Counted from the stretch's first letter, positions 52,337 to 61,398 are shown. The stretch: DNA of 64,000 nt from DATGFK01 sp040007395 (GCA_040007395.1 JBDTVG010000164.1:1-64000); one strand, 5' to 3'. The notes: generated by a model not told the origin, from the letters alone. A program made the numbers and translations.

Positions 52337-52605
52337 TTGGGTGATTCCCAAACTGAAGGGGTTTTGAAGAAGTGGGGGAAGAATAAATACCCGCCGAGCC
52401 GTGTGAACGCGTTGTTTTGAACCTGCTTTCGCAGGTGGGTCTTCTGGCTGGAGCGTTCGCCTTGACCGACGCAGGCCTATCGCGTTTTCTCCAGACTTGG
52501 AAGCCCTAAAGACGGGTGTTGGCTCAAAACGTAAGGTGCGGCATCACGCGCACGGCAGGTTGGGTCTGTTATACCACGTCCGGCGGGGGCTGTAAAGCCT
52601 TTTTT
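52337..52605 (+). ncRNA. Structured non-coding RNA, 6S RNA-like
   Basis: A long closing helix is readable: ACCC (52389-52392) with GGGT (52562-52565), and GCCGTGTG (52398-52405) with CGCACGGC (52549-52556), separated by small bulges. Inside is a strong hairpin, ACCTGC-TTTC-GCAGGT (52421-52436). A long apical arm follows, in which the region about 52437-52454 (GTCTTCTGGCTGGAG) pairs with CTCCAGACTTGGAAGCCC (52488-52505). This plan (closing stem, open centre, apical arm) is that of 6S RNA (SsrS), which binds RNA polymerase holoenzyme; a short hairpin with T-run (GGCT-GTAA-AGCC-TTTTTT) ends it. Assignment is by eye, without a covariance model. Confidence 0.5.
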
Positions 52606-52639
52606 CCCGCCGGAAGACGAAGTTCACGAAAATTTAATG
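52579..52639. repeat. Repeat copy A, nested palindrome (terminator-like)
   Basis: A 61-bp unit beginning TCCGGCGGGGGCTGTAAAGC and ending TTCACGAAAATTTAATG. The same unit occurs at 54695-54755. It contains an outer TCCGGCGGG/CCCGCCGGA stem and an inner GGCT/AGCC stem with a T-run on the plus strand. It ends the structured RNA and lies past the 3' end of the PD40 gene. Confidence 0.8.
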
Positions 52640-52699
52640 CGACTGACTCAATAGCTGATTTGAATACGAATAGACATGTTGTTGTTACTCAATCTTGGC

Positions 52700-54658
52700 C
52701 TATTGACATGCTTTCCAACGAATAGTCCGTTCGATAGCCGCTAAGGTTTTCATATCAACTGCCCGTACATCCTCGTGGAGTACATCAAAGACATACACCG
52801 TTGTATGAAATATTAGCGGATCACTAGTCACCTGATCGAGGCCTACAGCGGCAAAGAAGCGGTTATCTGGAGACCACCTTACGTAACCAATGGCTCGTGC
52901 AAAGGCACGTAGATCGTGCGGTAGGGCCTGCTGCTGAACAAAATCAATCAGCACAGGCTCAATAAAATCATTAGTTACAGGGTCTCCACGAGTTAGTACC
53001 CCGTACCGGTGATTAGGTGACAGATCTAATACCCATGGATATGCCGAATCGGGTTGGGGAGTGATCATCGCGTGCATGATCGGGGTGCTAACCCCTGTCT
53101 CCAGATTTAATACATATAACACATAGTCATGCTCAGTTAAGACGATATAGGCGAGTTGATGGTTGGCTAGCCAAATGGCTGCCTTACTCCAGTAGGCGTA
53201 AGGATCGGAATCATTTGTGGGCAGAACAATAGCCCCCTCCTCATGGGTGTCAACCTGTACCTGAGATCCATCCTGCTTTGTCCAGAAGAGGTTGTGTTCA
53301 TCCGCCGCGACAAAGTATGTGCCATCGGGACTCCAAGAAAAATAATTGGCTCCAAAAGTAACTTGCTTAGCATGATTTTTGACGAAAGTTTGCTGACCTA
53401 CATTTTCATCAGACAATATAAAGCCGTCCGGTACTGCAACCGCTATCCGTCCTGTTATCGAACGCTTCAGCGGATTATCGTAAGTTTCTGAGCGGGGGGC
53501 TGGAATATTTGTTATTATTGCTAAGGAGGATTCAGTCGCCACATCAAAGCGCATTAGTCGAGCTAAAGATCCGGCATCTGGTTCGAAGTACATCCATGCA
53601 TTTCCATCGGCTGACCACCAATTCGATAAAAACTCATCAAATTGCAATGAAGTCGCTTTTCCTGTAGAAGGATTCAGAATCTCTGCCTTTTTCAGATTCG
53701 TCGCCGCCAGATATTTTTGTCCGGGCGACCAGCTTATTTTCCAGGGAAAATCATCTTGTTGTAACTGAAACGATTGAATGTATTCGCCTTCAGGGGTAGC
53801 GAGTACAATTTTTAAGTTGCTCTGAAACGCTATTTGCTGACTATCCGGCCTCCATCCGATTGGACTGCTCATTTCCAGAGCCATATTAGCAAAATCCGAT
53901 ACCCGAATCAGACGGATCTGCGACAGATAAGTATAGCCAAACCCCAGCGTGATATACTTTCCATCTGGCGACCAGCGATCTATATAGGCAGCTTCATACT
54001 GAGCAATGGGCAGCGATACGTGCGAAATTCGTTCTGCGCTTCCGTCCGCGTTTGAGATCGCAAGAAATGTATCATAGTGATCCTTGCCAAGTTGGATCTG
54101 CCATAAATAAGCTAGTTGCTGTCCATTGGGCGACCATGCAGCACTTGCATTACGCGCATCAACAATAAAACGGGTGTTATCACCGATAAAATCTCGGACA
54201 AAGAGAGTCGCATGGCTGTTTCCGTCGGTATCGGTGGTATAGGCGGTGTACCGCCCATCCGGGGAAGGGAGTGCAACATCAAGACTCGGTATCCCTGTTA
54301 ACCTGCGAAGCGATTCAGCGCCGCTGCCCAACACATCAAACTGGTACAGCGTAGCAGTTGTATCGGACAGCCCCAAATATTCGAGACAGTATTTTGATTG
54401 AGGTACAAGTGAACCATTTCCAGCCACAAGAGTCAAGACTGGCGTTACACTCGGAGTGAGTGTCGGCATCAAGGTTTCCGTTGGGAGCATGTTTGGAGTG
54501 GAGGATGAAATTGGCTCTGCTGTCGCTGATGCCGTTGTGTCGGGAGAAACCACCACTACAGACTGAGTCTGCGTGTCAGGTAGTGGGACACGACTGCCTG
54601 TGACAAGATAAGCGACTAGAACTATACATATCCCTGCTAACTTTGAGAGATGATTCAA
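52700..54658 (-). CDS. Secreted PD40/WD40-like beta-propeller protein
   Basis: The TTG at 54658 is used because AGGAG lies 8 bp upstream. A signal-anchor (LAGICIVLVAYLVTG) is followed by a Ser/Thr/Pro-rich linker. Then come PD40-type blades: SPDGRYTAYTTD, WSPNGQQLAYLW, WSPDGKYITLGF, WRPDSQQIAFQS, WSPGQKYLAATN, WSPDGTYFVAAD and WSPDNRFFAAVG, consistent with a full eight-blade or two-module propeller. It is a larger relative of the protein at 12831-13880. The gene is flanked by the two copies of a 61-bp repeat, which hints at acquisition or expansion at this spot. Function unknown. Confidence 0.82.
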   Translation of the reverse strand: MNHLSKLAGICIVLVAYLVTGSRVPLPDTQTQSVVVVSPDTTASATAEPISSSTPNMLPTETLMPTLTPSVTPVLTLVAGNGSLVPQSKYCLEYLGLSDTTATLYQFDVLGSGAESLRRLTGIPSLDVALPSPDGRYTAYTTDTDGNSHATLFVRDFIGDNTRFIVDARNASAAWSPNGQQLAYLWQIQLGKDHYDTFLAISNADGSAERISHVSLPIAQYEAAYIDRWSPDGKYITLGFGYTYLSQIRLIRVSDFANMALEMSSPIGWRPDSQQIAFQSNLKIVLATPEGEYIQSFQLQQDDFPWKISWSPGQKYLAATNLKKAEILNPSTGKATSLQFDEFLSNWWSADGNAWMYFEPDAGSLARLMRFDVATESSLAIITNIPAPRSETYDNPLKRSITGRIAVAVPDGFILSDENVGQQTFVKNHAKQVTFGANYFSWSPDGTYFVAADEHNLFWTKQDGSQVQVDTHEEGAIVLPTNDSDPYAYWSKAAIWLANHQLAYIVLTEHDYVLYVLNLETGVSTPIMHAMITPQPDSAYPWVLDLSPNHRYGVLTRGDPVTNDFIEPVLIDFVQQQALPHDLRAFARAIGYVRWSPDNRFFAAVGLDQVTSDPLIFHTTVYVFDVLHEDVRAVDMKTLAAIERTIRWKACQ

Positions 54659-54694
54659 AAATATCTCCTATTTTCGGTGAAGCTCCATATGTCT

Positions 54695-54755
54695 TCCGGC
54701 GGGGGCTGTAAAGCCTTTTTTCCCGCCAGACGGCAATCTTCACGAAAATTTAATG
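54695..54755. repeat. Repeat copy B, nested palindrome overlapping the lipA stop
   Basis: The same unit as 52579-52639 with a few changes in the middle (CAGACGGCAATC against CGGAAGACGAAG). The last bases overlap the lipA stop codon, so it lies exactly at the 3' end of lipA and could terminate its transcript. Confidence 0.8.
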
Positions 54756-55727
54756 AGCCTCAGTCCGCATGTGAATATAGTTCAGATTGGACAGTTCGCG
54801 CACCTGCTGTTCAGCATGATACGAACTCCGTACTAGCGGTCCACTTTCGACCCACTTGAAGCCCAGTTCGAGGCCAATTCGCTTGAGATCGTCGAACTCT
54901 TGCGGCTCATAATAGCGATCAATCGGCAGGTGCTTTTTGCTTGGTTGTAGATATTGGCCTAATGTTAGAATATCCACCTTGAGCGAGGCGAGATCACGCA
55001 TGACCTCGACAACTTCATCAAACGTTTCGCCCAAGCCCAGCATGATTCCACTCTTGGTCAGCACCAACGGATCGAGTTCCTTCGCGTTGCGGAGCGTTGT
55101 CATGGCCCATTCGTAATGATCTTGCGGCTGAACCTTGCGAAATAGGCGCGGCACTGTTTCGACGTTGTGGTTCAAAATCTCAGGCTGCGCGTCCATCACA
55201 ATCTTGAGCGCATCCCGGTTTGCCTTGAAGTCGGGGATCAGCACTTCGATGCTGCACCCCGGCTGCACCTTGCGGATACGGCGAATGACCATGGCGAAGA
55301 TCGGTGCGCCGCCATCGGGGCGTTCGTCGCGGTTCACGCTGGTGATCACGACATGGCGCAGATTCATCGCCCGAACAGCCTCCGCGATCCGCATCGGTTC
55401 TTGCCAGTCAAGCGGGCTAGGACGGCCTGTTTTGATGTCACAGAACCCGCACGAGCGTGTACAAGTATCGCCCATCATTAAGAAAGTCGCTGTGCCACGA
55501 CCCCAACATTCCCCCAAATTCGGACACATCGCTTCTTCGCAAACGGTATGTAACCCTTTGCTGCGTACCGTTTCGCGAACCATCTCAAAATTCGCACCAC
55601 TTGGTGCGCGGACTTTAATCCAAGGCGGGCGACGCATGGGTTGCGGTGTCTGTGCGCCATTTTCCACGCGAGCACGTTCATCCCGGCTATCGCTAATGTC
55701 GTTTATGGAAACGATTGAGTCTGCCAC
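54750..55727 (-). CDS. lipA: Lipoyl synthase
   Basis: A radical-SAM enzyme that inserts sulfur into octanoyl groups of pyruvate dehydrogenase-type complexes. Both clusters are visible: the auxiliary cluster CEEAMCPNLGEC (Cys63, Cys68, Cys74) and the radical-SAM CTRSCGFC (Cys89, Cys93, Cys96). The C-terminal RSSYHAEQ supplies the conserved serine ligand. Its 325 residues match the family. The octanoyltransferase gene lipB is not adjacent. The final codons lie in repeat B. Confidence 0.97.
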   Translation of the reverse strand: MADSIVSINDISDSRDERARVENGAQTPQPMRRPPWIKVRAPSGANFEMVRETVRSKGLHTVCEEAMCPNLGECWGRGTATFLMMGDTCTRSCGFCDIKTGRPSPLDWQEPMRIAEAVRAMNLRHVVITSVNRDERPDGGAPIFAMVIRRIRKVQPGCSIEVLIPDFKANRDALKIVMDAQPEILNHNVETVPRLFRKVQPQDHYEWAMTTLRNAKELDPLVLTKSGIMLGLGETFDEVVEVMRDLASLKVDILTLGQYLQPSKKHLPIDRYYEPQEFDDLKRIGLELGFKWVESGPLVRSSYHAEQQVRELSNLNYIHMRTEAH

Positions 55728-55902
55728 GCCAGTCTCCGATTTTCTACCATTCCAATAAGCAAATTATAACGTGTTGCGCTTGGATTTACCGATCTGGCTT
55801 TAAGTCGCGAATTAAGGTTGTATCAAAACAAATGTGCTATACTACCCACCTTAGCTAGAACGCCTGTTCCTTCTGCATTGGATTGTGTAAGGAGTATTGC
55901 TG

Positions 55903-56571
55903 ATGGATATGTCTCAAGAATTCTTCAAGGCGATCAAAGCCGGTGACAAAACCCGCGTAGATTCCCTGCTCACTACCTACCCCGCGCTGGTCAATGCCAA
56001 AGCTGATATTGGGGTATCGGCTGTCTTGCTGGGTCTTTATTACGGCAAACCGGAAATCGTGGATGTACTGTTGTCACGCGGCGCACCGCTTGATCTGTTT
56101 GAGGCAGCCGCCGTAGGCAATGTGGATCGGGTCGCTGAACTGCTGAATAGTCAATCCGATCTGTTGAATGCTTTCGCCGCAGATGGTTTTACCGCGCTTG
56201 GCCTAGCCGCATTCTTCGAACATCTGGAAGTCGTTGAACTGCTGCTAGCGCAAGGCGCAGAGGTGAATATCGCCTCGCATAACGACCAGCATGTGATGCC
56301 ACTCCATTCCGCTACCGCCTCTCAACAGCTTGACATTGCCAAAACGTTGCTAGCACACGGGGCAGAAGTCAACGCCAAACAAGCAGGTGATTTCACACCA
56401 CTCCACGCCGCCGCCCAAAATGGTCAGCTTGCCATGATCGAACTATTGCTAGCACACGGCGCTGAGATTAATGCCAAAGCTGCCGATGGCAAAACTGCTA
56501 TGACTTTTGCGTTGGAAGCCAGACAGCAGACCGCCACCTCACTATTACGCGAATGTGGCGGCACTGAATAA
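55903..56571 (+). CDS. Ankyrin repeat protein
   Basis: The ATG at 55903 follows AAGGAG by 8 bp; the frame is open slightly upstream but without support. About 222 residues of ankyrin repeats: an atypical first repeat (DKTRVDSLLTTYPALVNAK), then FTALGLAAFFEHLEVVELLLAQGAEVN, MPLHSATASQQLDIAKTLLAHGAEVN, FTPLHAAAQNGQLAMIELLLAHGAEIN and KTAMTFALEARQ. No signal peptide, so it is probably a cytoplasmic protein-binding scaffold. Partner unknown. Confidence 0.9.
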   Translation: MDMSQEFFKAIKAGDKTRVDSLLTTYPALVNAKADIGVSAVLLGLYYGKPEIVDVLLSRGAPLDLFEAAAVGNVDRVAELLNSQSDLLNAFAADGFTALGLAAFFEHLEVVELLLAQGAEVNIASHNDQHVMPLHSATASQQLDIAKTLLAHGAEVNAKQAGDFTPLHAAAQNGQLAMIELLLAHGAEINAKAADGKTAMTFALEARQQTATSLLRECGGTE

Positions 56572-56591
56572 CCTACATCAATTTAAGCGTG

Positions 56592-56613
56592 AGGGGCAGT
56601 TTATCCTGCCCCT
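56592..56613. terminator. Bidirectional hairpin between convergent genes
   Basis: AGGGGCAG-TTTATC-CTGCCCCT, 8-bp perfect arms, 20 bp past the ankyrin gene stop and 20 bp past the stop of the convergent propeller gene. It lacks long T-runs; it may be a factor-assisted terminator or a small repeat. Confidence 0.55.
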
Positions 56614-56631
56614 ACAAGAATGTCGTTCCTA

Positions 56632-58854
56632 TCAGGGTACAAAGGTGGGCGCGATTTTGGGTGTAATCGGATTCGCCGTTGAACTTGGGATCGTGGCGGA
56701 CGTAGCCCAATGTCCAGCAATGGGCTTATCGTTCGGAACCCCATAGACAAGGCTAAGATCGGCAAAGCCACTGGTTGGCGTGTTCTTGAGATAGATTAGT
56801 CCATTGGAAGGCCGGAATACGCCGATCCCTGTAATCCCGTCGCCGTTCCAGTCACCTGCAAAGGGGGTGTCGCCTGCAATCCCCAGTGCGGCTGAATAAT
56901 CGGCAAAGACACTACAATTGCACACTTGATTGCTCAAGAAGAACTTGGTGAGCGAAGGCCGATATACACCGGGACTATCTTTGCCATCGCCATTCCAGTC
57001 GCCTGCCACAGGCACATCGCCGGGAACACCCAGCACCATCTGGAAATCGGCAAAGCCTGTGGTCAAATTGTTCTTGAGGTAGATCAAGCCGTTCGAAGGA
57101 CGGAATACGCCTACGCCATCTTTGCCGTTGCTATTCCAATCGCCCACCATCGGCAGATCACCCGGTGCACCAAGTACAAAGCTGTAGACGGTTGGTGCGC
57201 CAGCAGAGTTAGAATCTCTGAGAAAGAACTGTCCAGTGCTGGGGCGATAAAAGCCGACTGTATCGATGCCATCGCCGTTCCAATCACCGACGACTGGCAG
57301 ATCAGTCGCCGTTCCGAACGCAGTCGAGATGTCGGCGGGGCCAGTCGTATTGGCGTTACGCAGATAAAACGTGGATGCCGAGGGTCGGAAAATCCCAACC
57401 GTATCGGCAGTACCCGCGCCAACCGTCAATGTAAAATTCTGGGTGGCGTTGGGCAGCACCCCATTAGACGCAGTAATCGTGATCGCGAACGGCGATCCGA
57501 TGATGCTAGGCGGTATGCCGCTCAGAACTCCGGTGGTCGCGTTCAAGGTCGCCCATGTGGGTAAGCCTGTTGCGCTGAAAGTTGGCGCAGGCAAACCGTT
57601 CGCAGTGACGGTGAAGCTATTCACACTACCTACTTTGAAAGTTGCATGGTTCGGGCTGGTGATGACAGGCGCACCTGTGCCAAGCGTGAACACATAAGCG
57701 GCTCCGGCGTTGCTGTTGTGGAACCAGTCGCCCACCACAGCATTTGACCCATCCAGCGCGGCAGAAACGCCAAACTCATTGCCGGAAACAGTATCATTGC
57801 CGATGAGCTTTTGCTGCTGTGTCCAAGTACTGCCGCTGCGTCTAAAGATGTAGACCGCGCCAAGTAGATTATTTTCGCTGGCTCCCGCAATTAGGGTATC
57901 GCCGCTGATCGAGACAGGGAAGCCAAATTCATCATGTCCGGTACTATCGTTGGCGGTCAACTTTTGCTGCTGACCCCATGTACCGCCATTATTGACATAG
58001 ACGTAGGCCGCGCCAATAAAGTTGTTGGCGCGATATGCCCCGATAACAGCCGTTGTGCCATCAAGTGCCGCCGATGTGCCGAAATAGTCACCGGCTGCGC
58101 CATCGCTGGCAGTCAGCGGCGGATCTTGCTCAGTCCATGTTACTCCGCTGCGGGTAAAGATATAGGCCGCGCCCGTATTGCTGGATTTTCCGGGCGCGGT
58201 GATTATTGTTACGTCGCCACTTAACGCCACTTCGATGCCGAAACCGTTGGTAAAAGTGCCGCCCGTTGCCGTGAGCTTTTGCTGCTGCGACCATACGCTG
58301 CCACTGCGCGTAAAAACATACGCTGCGCCCGTTCCCAAACTCTTCCCCGGCGCACCGATAACGATGGTGTTGCTGTTGATCGCTACCGAGGTTCCGAAAT
58401 AATCGCTAGTAATCGTATCGCTGCCCGTGATCTTTTGTTGTTGTGTCCACGTAGTGCCGTTACGAACAAATACATAGGCGGCTCCAGTATTGCCGCCTTT
58501 GGCATACGCTCCAATAACTACGGTATCGCCATCGGCGGAAACTGCTGTACCGAATTTGTCACCTACCGCGCCATCATCAGCGGTTAGCTTGGCCTGTTGA
58601 CTCCATACACCGCCCGTGAAGGTGAATACATAGGCTGCGCCCGTTTGGCTATTTTTGCCATAGGCTCCGATCACTGCTGTTGTCCCACTCAGCGAGATAA
58701 GGGTACCGAAGTAGTCATTCGCCACTGTATCATTGCCAGTGAGCTTGATCTGCTGGACAAACACATCCGGGGCGGCTGCTTGCGCCAATGAATTTTGCAA
58801 GAACGGTAAAATGGCAAATAGTAGAATAATGGTTATGAGTCGTCGAAAAAGCAT
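56632..58854 (-). CDS. Secreted FG-GAP beta-propeller protein with Ig-like and calcium-binding repeats
   Basis: The ATG at 58854 is chosen with GAGG 6 bp upstream. After a signal peptide (LITIILLFAILPFLQNSLAQA) come seven to eight FG-GAP-type repeats of the form DxFGxxVxxxGxTxVIGAxxxxxxxGAAYVF, probably one propeller (about residues 30-395). A putative Ig domain follows (APVITSPNHATFKVGS, TLNATTGVLSGIPP, near 395-490). The C-terminal part has five repeats with DWNGDGIDTVG/YRPS motifs, a DxDGxD-type calcium-binding signature. It is an exposed adhesive or binding protein; no catalytic motif is seen. The gene stands alone and converges with the ankyrin gene. Confidence 0.87.
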   Translation of the reverse strand: MLFRRLITIILLFAILPFLQNSLAQAAAPDVFVQQIKLTGNDTVANDYFGTLISLSGTTAVIGAYGKNSQTGAAYVFTFTGGVWSQQAKLTADDGAVGDKFGTAVSADGDTVVIGAYAKGGNTGAAYVFVRNGTTWTQQQKITGSDTITSDYFGTSVAINSNTIVIGAPGKSLGTGAAYVFTRSGSVWSQQQKLTATGGTFTNGFGIEVALSGDVTIITAPGKSSNTGAAYIFTRSGVTWTEQDPPLTASDGAAGDYFGTSAALDGTTAVIGAYRANNFIGAAYVYVNNGGTWGQQQKLTANDSTGHDEFGFPVSISGDTLIAGASENNLLGAVYIFRRSGSTWTQQQKLIGNDTVSGNEFGVSAALDGSNAVVGDWFHNSNAGAAYVFTLGTGAPVITSPNHATFKVGSVNSFTVTANGLPAPTFSATGLPTWATLNATTGVLSGIPPSIIGSPFAITITASNGVLPNATQNFTLTVGAGTADTVGIFRPSASTFYLRNANTTGPADISTAFGTATDLPVVGDWNGDGIDTVGFYRPSTGQFFLRDSNSAGAPTVYSFVLGAPGDLPMVGDWNSNGKDGVGVFRPSNGLIYLKNNLTTGFADFQMVLGVPGDVPVAGDWNGDGKDSPGVYRPSLTKFFLSNQVCNCSVFADYSAALGIAGDTPFAGDWNGDGITGIGVFRPSNGLIYLKNTPTSGFADLSLVYGVPNDKPIAGHWATSATIPSSTANPITPKIAPTFVP

Positions 58855-58983
58855 GGCGGACCTCAATAATAGGATGATGTACCATGAAGTTTAGTCAGCC
58901 AGCATGATCCCGGCAAGCCACCCAGCAAATTATAGGAAATATATTAGAACTTCCCCCATGTGCTACCTTCGCGTTATGATCTA

Positions 58984-59002
58984 CGTATATGTGTAGTATA
59001 CG
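58984..59002. promoter_or_regulatory. Inverted repeat upstream of a small membrane protein gene
   Basis: CGTATA-TGTGTAG-TATACG, 6-bp arms with a 7-bp spacer, 20 bp upstream of the ATG at 59022 and just before its AAGGAG. The position suits a repressor operator; the regulator is not adjacent. Confidence 0.4.
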
Positions 59003-59021
59003 AAGCTAAAGGAGCTACAAT

Positions 59022-59330
59022 ATGTACGGTTGGCGCGGGAGATCACGGGGTCGGGCTTGGGTATGGCTGTTCGTTTTCTTTGTGCTGGCGATGGTGTTTT
59101 CGGGCGGAATGCACCGACTGTGGTTCTTTGCATGGCCGTTGTTCTTTATCGTGCCAGCGCTTATGTTTTTTGGTGTCATGATGTTTCTCCGGCGCTGGTC
59201 TTATGCTCAACATTGGCATGAGTTTGGCGATCAACACAACTGGAAACACGACGGCCTTGATGATCTGTTCAACGAATATCATAAAGACAAAACCAAGCAC
59301 GACGAAAATTCCGAGATACACTACTTCTAA
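59022..59330 (+). CDS. Small two-helix membrane protein
   Basis: AAAGGAG lies 7 bp before the ATG. The 102-residue product has a basic N terminus (MYGWRGRSRGRAW), two hydrophobic helices (VWLFVFFVLAMVFSGGM and LWFFAWPLFFIVPALMFFGVMMFL), and a charged, histidine-rich tail (HWHEFGDQHNWKHDG, HKDKTKHDENSEIHYF). The tail might bind metal ions; this is inference. No known family recognised. The operator-like palindrome just upstream suggests tight control. Confidence 0.65.
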   Translation: MYGWRGRSRGRAWVWLFVFFVLAMVFSGGMHRLWFFAWPLFFIVPALMFFGVMMFLRRWSYAQHWHEFGDQHNWKHDGLDDLFNEYHKDKTKHDENSEIHYF

Positions 59331-59395
59331 ACTAAACAATAGATTGCCCGGTGAACTAACCTGCCGGACATCACTCTGCATAAAGTAGTGTCGGC

Positions 59396-60634
59396 ATGGT
59401 TGAACACACAGATATTGCGATCATCGGCGCAGGCGCGGCGGGCTTGATGGCTGGGATCTGGGCTGGACGCACCAACCCAGATCGCGGCGTTGTTTTGTTA
59501 GATGGGGCTGCCAAACTTGGGGCGAAGATCCTTGTGGCGGGCGGCGGACGCTGCAACGTGACGCATGATGAAGTCGAGGCGCGAGCCTACGCGGGTTCGT
59601 CGCGCAACGCGATCAAGAAAGTCATTCAGCGCTTTGATGTCCCCCAGACCGTGCAGTTTTTTCGTGAACTGGGAGTCGAACTCAAACGCGAGGAAACGGG
59701 CAAACTTTTCCCAACCACTGACAGCGCTCAAACGATATTGAATGCACTGCTTACGGCGGCAGATCGCGCCAGAGTCACAATTAAGCATCCTTGCCGCGTG
59801 GATAGTGTTGTGAAGATCGACGGGGGCTTTCGTCTGTACGGGCTATGGGGACAGATGGATGCGGAGAAGGTTATCCTCGCGACAGGCGGTAAAAGCCTCC
59901 CCAAAACTGGCTCCGACGGACACGGCTATGAGATCGCTCGATCTCTGGGACACCATATCACAGAGCGTATCTTCCCCGCGTTGGTTCCCCTGACGCTACC
60001 GAAAGATCATTTTATCTGCGCTTTGAGTGGGTTAACCGTTCCTACGACATTGACCGTGCATTCGTCCACTGGCAAAAAACTGGTGTCGTTCACCGACTCC
60101 ACGTTGTGTACGCATTTTGGGCTGTCGGGGCCGTCTGTGCTGGACATCAGCCGCTATTACATCGATGCCAAATTCGATGATCCCGCCGCTACCCTCAGCA
60201 TTAATTGGCTGCCCGAAAAGACTACTGAATCGCTTGAAGCTGAATTGCTGACGCTCGGCAAAATGACGATCCTAAAGTATTTGGGCAAACACCTGCCAGA
60301 ACGTCTGGTGAGGGCAGTGTGTACTCAAGGCGGCGTGAATCCCGCCCTTGATGGGGATCGGCTGACACGGGAACAGCGTAAAACGCTGGCACGTACCGTT
60401 ACACAATTAGCGCTGCCAATTGCCGATAATCGCGGTTACAACTATGCCGAAGTGACGGCGGGCGGAATTCCGCTGGCGGAAATACACCTCGATACTATGC
60501 AATCACGGCTGTGTCCCGGTCTATATTTGTGTGGCGAAGTATGCGATGTCGATGGGCGTATCGGCGGTTATAACTTCCAGTGGGCGTGGGCTAGCGGCTA
60601 TATGGCGGGGGTATCCGCTGGAGTCGGTGGCTGA
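59396..60634 (+). CDS. BaiN/HI0933-type flavoprotein oxidoreductase
   Basis: A 412-residue FAD protein of the BaiN/YhiN family: DIAIIGAGAAGLMAGIWAG (dinucleotide motif), LGAKILVAGGGRCNVTH (family hallmark), ATGGKSLPKTGSDGHGYEIA, and LCGEVCDVDGRIGGYNFQWAWASGY near the end. The reaction is not defined for most members; BaiN itself acts in bile-acid dehydroxylation. No clear ribosome site precedes the ATG. Its 3' end overlaps the convergent GNAT gene by 37 bp. Confidence 0.9.
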   Translation: MVEHTDIAIIGAGAAGLMAGIWAGRTNPDRGVVLLDGAAKLGAKILVAGGGRCNVTHDEVEARAYAGSSRNAIKKVIQRFDVPQTVQFFRELGVELKREETGKLFPTTDSAQTILNALLTAADRARVTIKHPCRVDSVVKIDGGFRLYGLWGQMDAEKVILATGGKSLPKTGSDGHGYEIARSLGHHITERIFPALVPLTLPKDHFICALSGLTVPTTLTVHSSTGKKLVSFTDSTLCTHFGLSGPSVLDISRYYIDAKFDDPAATLSINWLPEKTTESLEAELLTLGKMTILKYLGKHLPERLVRAVCTQGGVNPALDGDRLTREQRKTLARTVTQLALPIADNRGYNYAEVTAGGIPLAEIHLDTMQSRLCPGLYLCGEVCDVDGRIGGYNFQWAWASGYMAGVSAGVGG

Positions 60635-61398
60635 ATGGATCGCTCGTAGATGCAGTGATAGCCTTCCTGTTGGTAGCCAAGCCTTTTATACAATGCCAGC
60701 CCTGCATCCGACTGAACGACCAGCACTGTACCTTCGTTGCCGCTGGCGAGTGCCTGCGCGTGCAAAGTCGCCATCATTGCTGTTGCCACACCCTGCCGTC
60801 TTGCATTCGGCAGGGTAGCGACATTGTAGATCGAGGCCGTACCAGACAGATTGAACAGCATTCCCGTCCCGACAGGTTCATCATGCAGCCATGCAATGTA
60901 CTGCTGGCTCTCAGTAAGACTTAGCATTACGTCGAAGATTTCCTGTGAAACCCCCGCTGAGATATTGAACGACTCAACCATGATCCGTTTATAGTGTTCA
61001 CGATCCGCTAACCCATTAATCGCCTTAATCTGTACAGCAGGATTGAGAGGTGGGACAGTCAACGCGCCACGACAGATCATGATCGGCTCAGAAAGCGTCA
61101 GGCTGTATCCGCAGTCACGCAAAGTGGAATCACAGGTGGGAATTGGCGTGCGGCAACATATTTCGATACCGAAGGGCAGCGCTTCCTCGGCAAAGATAGT
61201 TTCGAGCGCAGCAAGGCGTTGCGGTGTAATTATTTGCTGGTCGAGCACCAGTACACCATTGAATTGTACTGCCGCCGACCAGCCAGCTAGCGTAATGACT
61301 AGACCCTCTTCGCGCCAGTGCCGCAGACCGGGTAAGCAGCGGGCGAGGAGCGAGATTAGGTCGATTGTATTCCGTTCAAAGGCGGCAATGCCATCCAC
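60598..61398 (-). CDS. GNAT family N-acetyltransferase
   Basis: A 266-residue protein whose C-terminal half is a GNAT domain. Motif A is ASIYNVATLPNARRQGVATAMMATLHAQA, with the acetyl-CoA-binding Q/RxxGxG/A pattern as RRQGVA. SDAGLALYKRLGYQQEGYHCIYE forms motif B. The N-terminal half (about 110 residues) is an unrecognised extension that may be a degenerate GNAT repeat. Substrate unknown. It lies 31 bp after glgP on the same strand and may be co-transcribed. Confidence 0.85.
   Translation of the reverse strand: MDGIAAFERNTIDLISLLARCLPGLRHWREEGLVITLAGWSAAVQFNGVLVLDQQIITPQRLAALETIFAEEALPFGIEICCRTPIPTCDSTLRDCGYSLTLSEPIMICRGALTVPPLNPAVQIKAINGLADREHYKRIMVESFNISAGVSQEIFDVMLSLTESQQYIAWLHDEPVGTGMLFNLSGTASIYNVATLPNARRQGVATAMMATLHAQALASGNEGTVLVVQSDAGLALYKRLGYQQEGYHCIYERSIQPPTPADTPAI

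Larger units (their letters stand above)
52244..52699 (+). other. 456-bp gene-free stretch with structured RNA region
   Basis: No coding region. A hairpin (AGGATTG/CAATCCT, 52278-52296), a candidate -10 (TATGAT, 52325-52330), the structured region 52337-52605 and repeat A (52579-52639) lie here. Confidence 0.7.

Noticed and set aside
56926..57564. 212-codon plus-strand frame opposite the FG-GAP protein gene
   Set aside because: It mirrors the repetitive coding strand; no start signal, and the FG-GAP reading has strong motifs.
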